Source of the DNA: Actinomycetes bacterium
Lineage (GTDB): Bacteria; Actinomycetota; Acidimicrobiia; Acidimicrobiales; Microtrichaceae
NCBI GenBank assembly: GCA_023437745.1
Contig: JAEZFI010000159.1
Location: 1-25,101 of the forward strand
Direction of reading: 5' to 3'
DNA: 25,101 bases
Of this stretch, positions 13,953 to 19,313 are shown piece by piece. The position numbers were made by a program, and so were the translations under genes. Position 1 is the stretch's first letter, and each line of letters starts with the position of its first letter. The notes beneath the pieces are model-generated. The model was given only the letters and a program-made list of their open reading frames with translations. It was not told the origin of the DNA and did not search any database.

Positions 13953-14903
13953 GTGATCTTCGGAACGTTCATCCCGCAGGGCTGGAAGATGGAGCTGGCC
14001 GGGATCCCCGACCCGCAGGACAAGTGGCAGGCGACCGTCGACATCGCGGTGCTGTGCGAGGAGCTCGGCTTCGACTCCGTGTGGGTGTACGACCACGTGC
14101 ACAACGTGCCGGTCCCCGCCCACGAGACGATGTTCGAGTGCTGGACCACGCTCGCCGCGATCAGCCAGCGCACCAGCCGCGTCCGGCTGGGCCAGATGGT
14201 GAGCTGCGCCGGCTACCGGAACCCGGCGCTCGTCGCGAAGATCACGTCCACCCTCGACGTGATCTCGGGTGGCCGTCTCGACTGGGGGATCGGCGCAGGA
14301 TGGTACGAGCAGGAATACCGGGCGTACGGCTACGACTACCCGTCGAACGCCGACCGGATCCGCATGCTGCGCGAGACGGTCGAGATCGTGAAGGCGATGT
14401 GGACCGAGCCCGACGCCACCTACGAGGGCCGGCACTTCCGCGTCGACGGGGCGCAGTGCGACCCGAAGCCCCTCCAGTCGCCGCATCCCCCGATCTGGAT
14501 CGGCGGTGGCGGCGAGCAGCTCACGCTGCGGGTCGTCGCCCGCCACGCGACGCACGCCAACTTCGGGGGCAAGCTGCACGAGTGGACCCACAAGCGTGAC
14601 GTGCTGTGGCGGCACTGCGACGAGGTCGGGCGCGACCGCGACGAGATCACGCTGACGTGGTCGCCCGAGGCGTTCGTCCGTGCGACCGAGGCGGAGATCG
14701 GCACGGAGACCCGCAGCTTCTGGGGCGAGCCCTTCGAGAGCTGGAGCGAGGGGAACCTCGTCGGCACACCCGAGCAGGTGTGCGAGAAGCTGGAGGCCTA
14801 TCGAGCCGAGGGGCTCGGCGGCGTCGTGCCGTGGGTCGCGGACCTGCCGGGCACCGAGACGTTGCAGCTGCTGGGCACGAAGGTGATCCCCGAGCTGCGT
14901 TGA
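13953..14903 (+). CDS. Luciferase-like, probably F420-dependent, oxidoreductase
   Basis: A 316-residue TIM-barrel protein of the bacterial luciferase-like (LLM) superfamily. In actinobacteria most such proteins use coenzyme F420 rather than FMN; the cofactor here is inferred from that. Family marks are ELGFDSVWVYDHV, RLGQMVSCAGYRNPALVAKITSTLDVISGGRLDWGIGAGWYEQEY, PHPPIWIGGGGEQLTLRVVARHA and the C-terminal LVGTPEQVCEKLEAY. The substrate is unknown. The GTG start has a very good ribosome binding site (GAGGAGGG) just upstream. It is divergent from the TAP-like hydrolase gene and converges on the MaoC gene across a palindromic repeat element. Confidence 0.88.
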   Translation: MIFGTFIPQGWKMELAGIPDPQDKWQATVDIAVLCEELGFDSVWVYDHVHNVPVPAHETMFECWTTLAAISQRTSRVRLGQMVSCAGYRNPALVAKITSTLDVISGGRLDWGIGAGWYEQEYRAYGYDYPSNADRIRMLRETVEIVKAMWTEPDATYEGRHFRVDGAQCDPKPLQSPHPPIWIGGGGEQLTLRVVARHATHANFGGKLHEWTHKRDVLWRHCDEVGRDRDEITLTWSPEAFVRATEAEIGTETRSFWGEPFESWSEGNLVGTPEQVCEKLEAYRAEGLGGVVPWVADLPGTETLQLLGTKVIPELR

Positions 14904-14912
14904 CCCGACGCC

Positions 14913-14971
14913 TTCCGCGGGACCAGATCGACCGTCCGCGCGACGCGAACGGCAGTTCTGGTCCCGAAGAA
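14913..14971. repeat. REP-like palindromic element, copy B (between the LLM and MaoC genes)
   Basis: A 59-bp imperfect dyad centred on 14942: CGGGACCAGA (14918-14927) pairs with TCTGGTCCCG (14957-14966), with outer TTC/GAA and inner CCGT/ACGG pairs and a CGCGCGA-containing loop. It shares TTCCGCGGGACCAGA and the loop core with copy A at 7048-7108. It too sits exactly between two convergent stop codons. Confidence 0.65.
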
Positions 14972-14986
14972 CGCGAGTGGCGCGGG

Positions 14987-15445
14987 CTACTCGAAGAAGC
15001 GGACGATGACCTCGGCCACGCAGCTGGGCTTCGGTGCGCCCTCGACCTCGAACGTGTAGAGGTACGTGATCTGCGCCTGGCCGGGACCGATCTCGTCGAA
15101 CTCCTTGACCTCGACACCGAGGCGGAGCTTCGAGCCGACGGGCACGGGCGACGGGAAGCGAACCTTGCCGCAGCCGTAGTTCACGCCCATCTTGATGCCG
15201 GACACCGTCATGATCTGCGGCGCCAGCATCGGGCCGATCGACAGGGTCAGGTAGCCGTGGGCGATCGTGCCGCCGAAGGGCCCGTCCTTCGCCCGCTCCG
15301 GGTCGACGTGGATCCACTGGAAGTCACCGGTCGCCTCGGCGAACTGGTTGACGCGCTCCTGCGTGATCTCGATGTAGGGGCTGTAGCCGACGTGCTGGCC
15401 GACGAGTGCCTTCAGACCCGCGAGACCTTCGATCTCGGTCGCCAT
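14987..15445 (-). CDS. MaoC-like (hotdog-fold) enoyl-CoA hydratase/dehydratase
   Basis: A 152-residue single-hotdog protein of the MaoC dehydratase family, likely hydrating a 2-enoyl-CoA to the (R)-3-hydroxyacyl-CoA. The hydratase signature FAEATGDFQWIHVDPERA holds the catalytic pair Asp41 and His46 and is followed by FGGTIAHGYLTLSIGP. Length matches stand-alone MaoC proteins. ATG 15445 is preceded by AGGAGGAACATC, an excellent ribosome binding site; upstream in-frame sequence belongs to the neighbouring gene region. It lies 67 bases downstream of the membrane-protein gene on the same strand, so it may be read from the mshD operon or separately. Whether it serves beta-oxidation or another acyl-CoA pathway is open. 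Confidence 0.9.
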   Translation of the reverse strand: MATEIEGLAGLKALVGQHVGYSPYIEITQERVNQFAEATGDFQWIHVDPERAKDGPFGGTIAHGYLTLSIGPMLAPQIMTVSGIKMGVNYGCGKVRFPSPVPVGSKLRLGVEVKEFDEIGPGQAQITYLYTFEVEGAPKPSCVAEVIVRFFE

Positions 15446-15512
15446 GATGTTCCTCCTGGAAGGTGGGGGGTCCCGAGGAGTTCGATCCGGCCGGGACGAG
15501 GACGGCGGGACG

Positions 15513-15962
15513 TTACCGGAACCAGATCCGGACGTGCTCCTTCGACTTCGTGTGGAGGAGGAGCACGACGAGCGCGGCCTCGAAGGCGAAGTTGAGGATG
15601 CTCCCGCTGGTAATGACGTACCGGACCGGGGATGTGCTGGCGAGTGAGAGCGGATGCGGCTCGCCGAACACCTCGAGAACGATGAGCAGCCGGAACAGGA
15701 ACGGGTACGCCGCTGCGGCGATCGCCAGCTGGTAGCCACGCTTGCGCTCCTCGGACACGCCGAGCCCACCCAAGACGTGGAGCGGCACCGACGCCCAGAC
15801 AATGACCAGCATCAACGCAGGCGCGCCAGAGAGCGCGTCCAGCGCGTCGAACAAGCCGAAGAAGGCTCCGAAGTAGAGGAGGAACACCGCGATCTGCAGC
15901 ATCTGCGGCAGGGTCGGGTTGAACCAGCGGCGGTCCTTGAGTGATGCCATTCGGCCGTTCAT
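15513..15962 (-). CDS. Multi-pass membrane protein of unknown function, coupled to rlmN
   Basis: A 149-residue hydrophobic protein with about four membrane helices: roughly QIAVFLLYFGAFFGLF, ALMLVIVWASVPLHVLGGL, LAIAAAAYPFLFRLLIVLEVF and ILNFAFEAALVVLLL, ending in a basic KSKEHVRIWFR tail. No family is recognised. Its ATG at 15962 overlaps the rlmN TGA as ATGA, which decides the start over a second ATG at 15950 that lacks a ribosome binding site. Translational coupling to rlmN implies co-expression, not necessarily a shared function. Confidence 0.82.
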   Translation of the reverse strand: MNGRMASLKDRRWFNPTLPQMLQIAVFLLYFGAFFGLFDALDALSGAPALMLVIVWASVPLHVLGGLGVSEERKRGYQLAIAAAAYPFLFRLLIVLEVFGEPHPLSLASTSPVRYVITSGSILNFAFEAALVVLLLHTKSKEHVRIWFR

Positions 15963-17059
15963 CCTTCCAGTGTTGTCGGTCCGGGCTCCGACCCGCGCCT
16001 CGGCCGCAACCGAACCTGAGAGATCTCGTGGTCGGCGCGCAGCTGCCCGCAGGCCGCGTCGATGTCGGTCCCGCGGTTGTCGCGGATGGTCGCGTTCACC
16101 CCCAGCTCCCGGAGGCGGTCGCGGAACTCGCGGACCCGACCCATCGGCGTGCCCAGCACCGGGTAGCCGGGCGTCGGGTTCAGGGGGATCAGGTTCACGT
16201 GTGCACGCAGCGGCCGGGCGAACGCCGCCAGCTCCGCGGCGTCGGCGGGCCGGTCGTTCACGCCGTCGATCATCGCCCACTCGAAGCTGAGCCGCCGGTT
16301 CTTGGCGACCAGGTACTCGCGGCAGGCCTCGGCCAGCTGCGCGAGCGGCGCCCGCCGGTTGATCGGCACGAGCTCGTCGCGCAGCTCGTCGTTCGCGGCG
16401 TGGAGCGACACGGCGAGGTTGACCGGGAGGGGTTCCTCGGCGAGTCGCCGGATGCCCGGCAGCACGCCAACGGTCGAGATGGTGAGGTGCCGCGCCGAGA
16501 TGCCGAGGTCGTCGTGCAGCCGACGGGCCGCGCCGATCGTGGCGTCGTAGTTGGCGAGCGGCTCGCCCATCCCCATGAAGACGATGTTGGACACCCGTGA
16601 CGGCCGGGCGAGGCGGGCGGCCGCGACGACCTGCTCCGTGATCTCCCCGACGGTCAGGTGCCGCTCGAACCCGGCCTGGCCCGTGGCGCAGAAGCTGCAC
16701 GCCATCGCGCACCCGGCCTGCGTCGAGATGCACACGGTCACGCGGTCGGCGTAGTGCATCAGCACGGTCTCGACGGTCGCGCCGCCCCGGAGCGACCAGA
16801 GCACCTTGGTCGTGTCACCGCCGTCGCTGGTGCGGCGGGTCACCTCGGTGAGCGCGGACGGGAGCTGCTCGGCGAGCTGAGCCCGCAACGCCTTGGGCAA
16901 CGTGGTCAGCTCGGACGGATCGGCCAGCTCCGTGTACATGCCGTGCCAGAGCTGGTCGACCCGGTAGCGCGGCTGGTCGGCGAGGAGCGCGCCCAGCTCC
17001 TCACGGTCCACGTCGTAGCGAGTCCGGGGCGCGTCCGGTCGGGAGGAGCTGTCACTCAT
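15959..17059 (-). CDS. rlmN: Dual-specificity 23S rRNA/tRNA adenine C2-methyltransferase RlmN (radical SAM)
   Basis: Methylates C2 of A2503 in 23S rRNA and of A37 in some tRNAs. The 366-residue product has the radical-SAM cluster motif CAMACSFC (Cys117, 121, 124), FMGMGEPLANYD, ISTVGVLPGIRRLAEE, NLAVSLHAANDELRDELVPINR and YVMIDG-equivalent FEWAMIDGVND. The methyl-carrying cysteine near the C-terminus is Cys337 in RGTDIDAACGQL, and Cys110 matches the second conserved cysteine. All elements for activity are present. Its ATG lies inside the 3' end of mshD (8-base overlap) and its stop overlaps the next gene, so it is the middle gene of a coupled three-gene operon. Confidence 0.95.
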   Translation of the reverse strand: MSDSSSRPDAPRTRYDVDREELGALLADQPRYRVDQLWHGMYTELADPSELTTLPKALRAQLAEQLPSALTEVTRRTSDGGDTTKVLWSLRGGATVETVLMHYADRVTVCISTQAGCAMACSFCATGQAGFERHLTVGEITEQVVAAARLARPSRVSNIVFMGMGEPLANYDATIGAARRLHDDLGISARHLTISTVGVLPGIRRLAEEPLPVNLAVSLHAANDELRDELVPINRRAPLAQLAEACREYLVAKNRRLSFEWAMIDGVNDRPADAAELAAFARPLRAHVNLIPLNPTPGYPVLGTPMGRVREFRDRLRELGVNATIRDNRGTDIDAACGQLRADHEISQVRLRPRRGSEPGPTTLEG

Positions 17060-17675
17060 ACGCCACGTCCTCGTGGTGCACCGTGAAACCCAGCTGCTCG
17101 TAGAGACCCAGGGCGGCGGTGTTGTCGGACTCGGCGTAGAGCATCCCGACCTCGAGTCCGCGGCCGGCGAGGTGGTCGAGCCCCGCCACGGTGAGCTGGC
17201 GACCGAGGCCCAGGCCGTGCCGATCGGGCCGCACGCCGATGACGTAGATCTCGCCCATCTCCGGGCTGCCGTCCCGGTGCTCTCGGGTCCAGCAGAAGCC
17301 GTCCATCGACCCGTCCTCGTCACGGTGCACGAGGAACCCCGACGGGTCGAACCACGGCTCCGCCATCCGGGCGTCGAGGTCGGCCTGCTCGAGGAGCCCC
17401 TGGTCCGGATGGGTGGCGAAGGCTCGCCGGTTGACCTCCAGCCACTCGGCGTCGTCCACGCCGGGACGGAACGCGTGCAGCTCGAGGTCGACCGGCGGGG
17501 CGTCGAGCAGGGGAAGTGGCACGCGGAGCTGCACCACCCGGCGGGCGGCACGGAGGCCGAGCGATCGTGCGAGCTCGTGCCGTTCGGGCGATGCCGCTCG
17601 GAGCCACCACTGTCGGCGGCCACCGATCCGTTCCGGCGCGACGCCGAGCGCCTCTGTGACGTCGGCGGGGTCCAT
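17052..17675 (-). CDS. mshD: Mycothiol synthase (MshD-type GNAT acetyltransferase), short form
   Basis: Acetylates Cys-GlcN-Ins with acetyl-CoA in the last step of mycothiol synthesis. The 207-residue product matches the C-terminal GNAT half of MshD closely: LELHAFRPGVDDAEWLEVNRRAFATHPDQG, MAEPWFDPSGFLV, MGEIYVIGVRPDRHGLGLGRQLTVAGLDHL (acetyl-CoA loop RHGLGLG) and LYAESDNTAALGLYEQLGF. Typical MshD has about 300 residues with a second, N-terminal GNAT domain. Here only about 65 residues precede the catalytic half, so that domain is much reduced. A longer frame to 17813 exists but would run antisense into nth and is Arg/Pro-rich; ATG 17675 is preferred, eight bases after TAGCCT. A related GNAT is the alternative. 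Confidence 0.8.
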   Translation of the reverse strand: MDPADVTEALGVAPERIGGRRQWWLRAASPERHELARSLGLRAARRVVQLRVPLPLLDAPPVDLELHAFRPGVDDAEWLEVNRRAFATHPDQGLLEQADLDARMAEPWFDPSGFLVHRDEDGSMDGFCWTREHRDGSPEMGEIYVIGVRPDRHGLGLGRQLTVAGLDHLAGRGLEVGMLYAESDNTAALGLYEQLGFTVHHEDVAYE

Positions 17676-17700
17676 CGGGGTCGAGGCTACCGTTGCCCCG
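17676..17700. promoter_or_regulatory. Overlapping back-to-back -10 elements for mshD and nth
   Basis: The 25-bp gap between the two ATGs contains AGGCTACCGT (17684-17693). Forward, TACCGT (17688-17693) is seven bases before the nth ATG. In reverse, TAGCCT (17689-17684) is eight bases before the mshD ATG. The boxes share the TA at 17688-17689, the same design as at menH/menD, and neither side has room for a ribosome binding site. Confidence 0.6.
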
Positions 17701-18417
17701 ATGCCGGACGCGAAGGCCCCCTCCACACCCGGCCGCGAGGGCGACGCCGGTCGTGCCGTCGACGCCGTCCCGCCCGCCCGCCGGCGACCCCGCACCCCGA
17801 AGGGGCGGGCCAACGAGGCACACCGCCGGCTGGCCCTCGAGTACCCCGAGGCGCTCTGCGAGCTGGATCACGAGGACGCCTACCAGCTGCTCGTGGCCAC
17901 CATCCTCTCCGCGCAGACCACCGACGCGAGGGTGAACATGGTGACGCCGGCGCTGTTCGATCGGTGGCCGGATGCGCTCGCGCTCTCGCAGGCCGACCCG
18001 ACCGAGCTCGAGGAGGCGGTGCGGTCGACGGGCTTCTACGTGACGAAGGCGCGCAACCTCATCTCGATGGCGAACCGCCTCGTCGACGTCTACGGGGGAG
18101 CGGTGCCGACCGAGCTGAAGGATCTCGTGACGCTCGCCGGCGTGGGGCGCAAGACGGGCAACGTGATCCGCAGCGTGGTGTTCCGCCTGCCGGGGCTTCC
18201 CGTGGACACCCACGTCCTGCGGTTGTCCCATCGACTCGCGCTCACGGAAGAGGACGACCCGGTCAAGGTCGAGATGGTCCTCAACCCGATGATCCCTGCG
18301 AAGGAGCGAGGCGATTTCAGCCTGCGCCTGATCCTGCACGGGCGTAGGGTGTGCTTCGCCCGCAAGCCGGCGTGTGACCGGTGCGTGCTCGCTGACTTCT
18401 GTCCGTCCGTGCAATGA
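17701..18417 (+). CDS. nth: Endonuclease III (DNA glycosylase/AP lyase)
   Basis: Removes oxidised pyrimidines and nicks the resulting abasic site in base-excision repair. The 238-residue product has the helix-hairpin-helix LAGVGRKTGNV with catalytic Lys151, the catalytic Asp169 in PVDTHVLRLSHRL, and a C-terminal iron-sulfur loop with Cys218, Cys225, Cys228 and Cys234 in the normal 6-2-5 spacing. An N-terminal basic tail of about 35 residues (RRRPRTPKGRANEAHRR) precedes the core, as in many actinobacterial Nth proteins. ATG 17701 is chosen over the longer open frame because it follows TACCGT by seven bases and leaves mshD its own start. Confidence 0.95.
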   Translation: MPDAKAPSTPGREGDAGRAVDAVPPARRRPRTPKGRANEAHRRLALEYPEALCELDHEDAYQLLVATILSAQTTDARVNMVTPALFDRWPDALALSQADPTELEEAVRSTGFYVTKARNLISMANRLVDVYGGAVPTELKDLVTLAGVGRKTGNVIRSVVFRLPGLPVDTHVLRLSHRLALTEEDDPVKVEMVLNPMIPAKERGDFSLRLILHGRRVCFARKPACDRCVLADFCPSVQ

Positions 18418-18642
18418 CGTCGACTGCAACGACGGTGCACGACAGTCCTCTCGTGTGACGAATGTCACGAAACAGACGGCCACGCAGCGTGGTCGTGATC
18501 CCGTGCACCCCGGGAAACACGTTCGTGTCGTTCCGATGCGCTCCGAGGTCACCGGACCACGTTTCGCGCGGTTTCGGGCTGTTCGTTGCCGTTCCGCAGT
18601 CAGTCTCCGACGAAGTTCTCACGCTCCGTGGTCTCGCCGGGC
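18418..18642. other. Non-coding stretch between nth and the small-RNA promoter
   Basis: About 225 bases without a convincing gene. Base composition is visibly less GC-rich than the coding regions and codon third-position bias is lost in all frames. Apart from the CRP-like site nothing specific is recognised here. It may be upstream control sequence for the small RNA, or an nth 3' region. Confidence 0.5.
18454..18469. promoter_or_regulatory. CRP/FNR-type binding site candidate
   Basis: TGTGACGAATGTCACG matches the CRP consensus TGTGA-N6-TCACA at nine of the ten specified positions. It lies 37 bases after nth and about 200 bases before the small-RNA promoter. At that distance it might act on another, unseen promoter. 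The base match is direct; binding is inferred. Confidence 0.35.
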
Positions 18643-18671
18643 TTTTCAGTGACCTTCGCCTGGGTTATGGT
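18643..18671 (+). promoter_or_regulatory. Promoter of the structured small RNA
   Basis: A -35-like TTTTCA (18643-18648) and -10 TATGGT (18666-18671) are separated by 17 bases. This is the best two-part promoter in the window. Transcription would begin near 18678. Confidence 0.5.
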
Positions 18672-18677
18672 GAACCC

Positions 18678-18769
18678 ATCCAGGTACCCGCCACCTGGAC
18701 TTGACGATGAGTGGTCCCGCCGCCCTCATCGCCCGCCAGCGCCCCCATCGGGGGCGCTGGCGTCTTTTT
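18678..18769 (+). ncRNA. Candidate ~92-nt structured small RNA (6C-like)
   Basis: From the predicted start near 18678 to the T-run at 18769 the RNA would fold into three consecutive hairpins. Hairpin 1 is CCAGGT/ACCTGG (18680-18698) with loop ACCCGCC. Hairpin 2 is CGATGAG/CTCATCG (18705-18731) with a C-rich 13-base loop. Hairpin 3 is a 12-bp intrinsic terminator. Two short hairpins with C-rich loops followed by a terminator is the layout of the actinobacterial 6C RNA, although the loops here have interrupted C-runs, not six in a row. From memory, the 6C locus in some actinobacteria lies in the broader neighbourhood of nth, which would agree; this needs a covariance-model check. There is no plausible protein: a short frame from 18707 runs through the terminator. 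Confidence 0.5.
18735..18769 (+). terminator. Strong intrinsic terminator
   Basis: A perfect 12-bp stem, GCCAGCGCCCCC (18735-18746) with GGGGGCGCTGGC (18750-18761), a three-base ATC loop, then a run of five T (18765-18769). This is the only textbook rho-independent terminator seen in the window. Confidence 0.9.
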
Positions 18770-18777
18770 GCCCTTGG

Positions 18778-19001
18778 GCACGGGCCAGCTCCGCTCAGTT
18801 TCGGCTCGCTGGCTCGTTCCTCGCCGAGCGGGCCTTCTTCGGCTGCGCTACCCGTGCCGGACCCTTGGGTACGGGCCAGCTCCGCTCAGTTTCGCTCGCA
18901 GGCTCGCTGCTTCGGCTGCGCTACCCGTGCCGTCTCTGTGCACGGGCCAGCTCCGCTCAGTTTCGCTCGCAAGCTCGCTGCTTCGGCTGCGCTACCCGTG
19001 C
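18778..19001. repeat. Three tandem copies of a palindromic repeat unit
   Basis: Copies lie at 18778-18857, 18869-18930 and 18940-19001. Each begins with GCACGGG (GTACGGG in copy 2), ends with the complementary CCCGTGC, and contains GCCAGCTCCGCTCAGTTTCG in the left half and CTTCGGCTGCGCTACCCGTG in the right. Copies 2 and 3 are nearly identical; copy 1 carries about 18 extra bases in the middle. The array fills the gap between the terminator and the end of the minus-strand small gene. No open frame spans it convincingly. Confidence 0.85.
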
Positions 19002-19025
19002 CGGGCCGTCGCCAGGTCGTCGGGA

Positions 19026-19220
19026 TCAGCGGCGTTCGAGCTCGCGGAGGACCCGGGCGAGTCGGCGGGAGGCGGCGGCGAGCGAGCGCTCCACGTCGTA
19101 GAGGGCGACGCTGACGTCGTCGGTCGGGTGCCCGTCCGTCGAGGCGGCCAGCGAGGCGACCCGCTCGACCAGCCCGTCGAGGGTGGACGAGAGGGATCCC
19201 AGTTCGGCGTCGAGACTCAT
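19026..19220 (-). CDS. Small helical (coiled-coil) protein of unknown function
   Basis: A 64-residue protein, MSLDAELGSLSSTLDGLVER and onward, predicted almost entirely helical with heptad-like leucines (LSSTLDGLVERVASLAAS and SVALYDVERSLAAASRRLARVLRELERR). Codon third positions are strongly GC-rich, supporting a real gene although it is short. The frame stays open antisense through hisD, but ATG 19220 is the natural start because it lies outside hisD. It is divergent from hisD with 93 bases between the starts. No function is recognised; it may oligomerise or bind a partner through the helices. Confidence 0.65.
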   Translation of the reverse strand: MSLDAELGSLSSTLDGLVERVASLAASTDGHPTDDVSVALYDVERSLAAASRRLARVLRELERR

Positions 19221-19301
19221 GGCGGGCAGTCTCGCGCCGTCACGACGAGCCCACGGTCGGCCGCCCCTCCAATCGGTTGGCCGGGCACCACGGGGCGCCC
19301 G

Positions 19302-19307
19302 TAGCCT
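19302..19307 (+). promoter_or_regulatory. -10 element of the his operon
   Basis: TAGCCT, then exactly six bases (CGCCGC), then the hisD GTG. There is no room for a leader, so the common his attenuator (leader peptide with histidine codons plus terminator) and a T-box are excluded for a transcript starting here. Confidence 0.6.
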
Positions 19308-19313
19308 CGCCGC

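Noticed and set aside
12255..15317. A 1020-codon minus-strand frame that would extend the TAP-like hydrolase upstream through the oxidoreductase gene.
   Set aside because: Only the part after GTG 13856 has a signal peptide and domain motifs; the rest is antisense to a well-marked luciferase-like gene.
17676..17813. N-terminal extension of mshD to an ATG at 17813.
   Set aside because: It would run antisense through the start of nth, is Arg/Pro/Gly-rich and crosses the shared promoter.
2985..18417. A new defence, toxin or mobile system.
   Set aside because: I looked for nucleases, NTPases, toxin-antitoxin pairs, integrases and att-like repeats. The only nuclease is housekeeping nth, and no such cluster is present.
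18778..19001. CRISPR array.
   Set aside because: There are only three units, the near-identical part is most of each unit, the gaps between units are about 10 bases rather than spacer-length, and no cas genes are present.
18701..19114. Open frame across the small-RNA terminator and the tandem repeats.
   Set aside because: It spans a strong intrinsic terminator and three near-identical DNA repeats, and its translation is repetitive Arg/Ser/Ala sequence.
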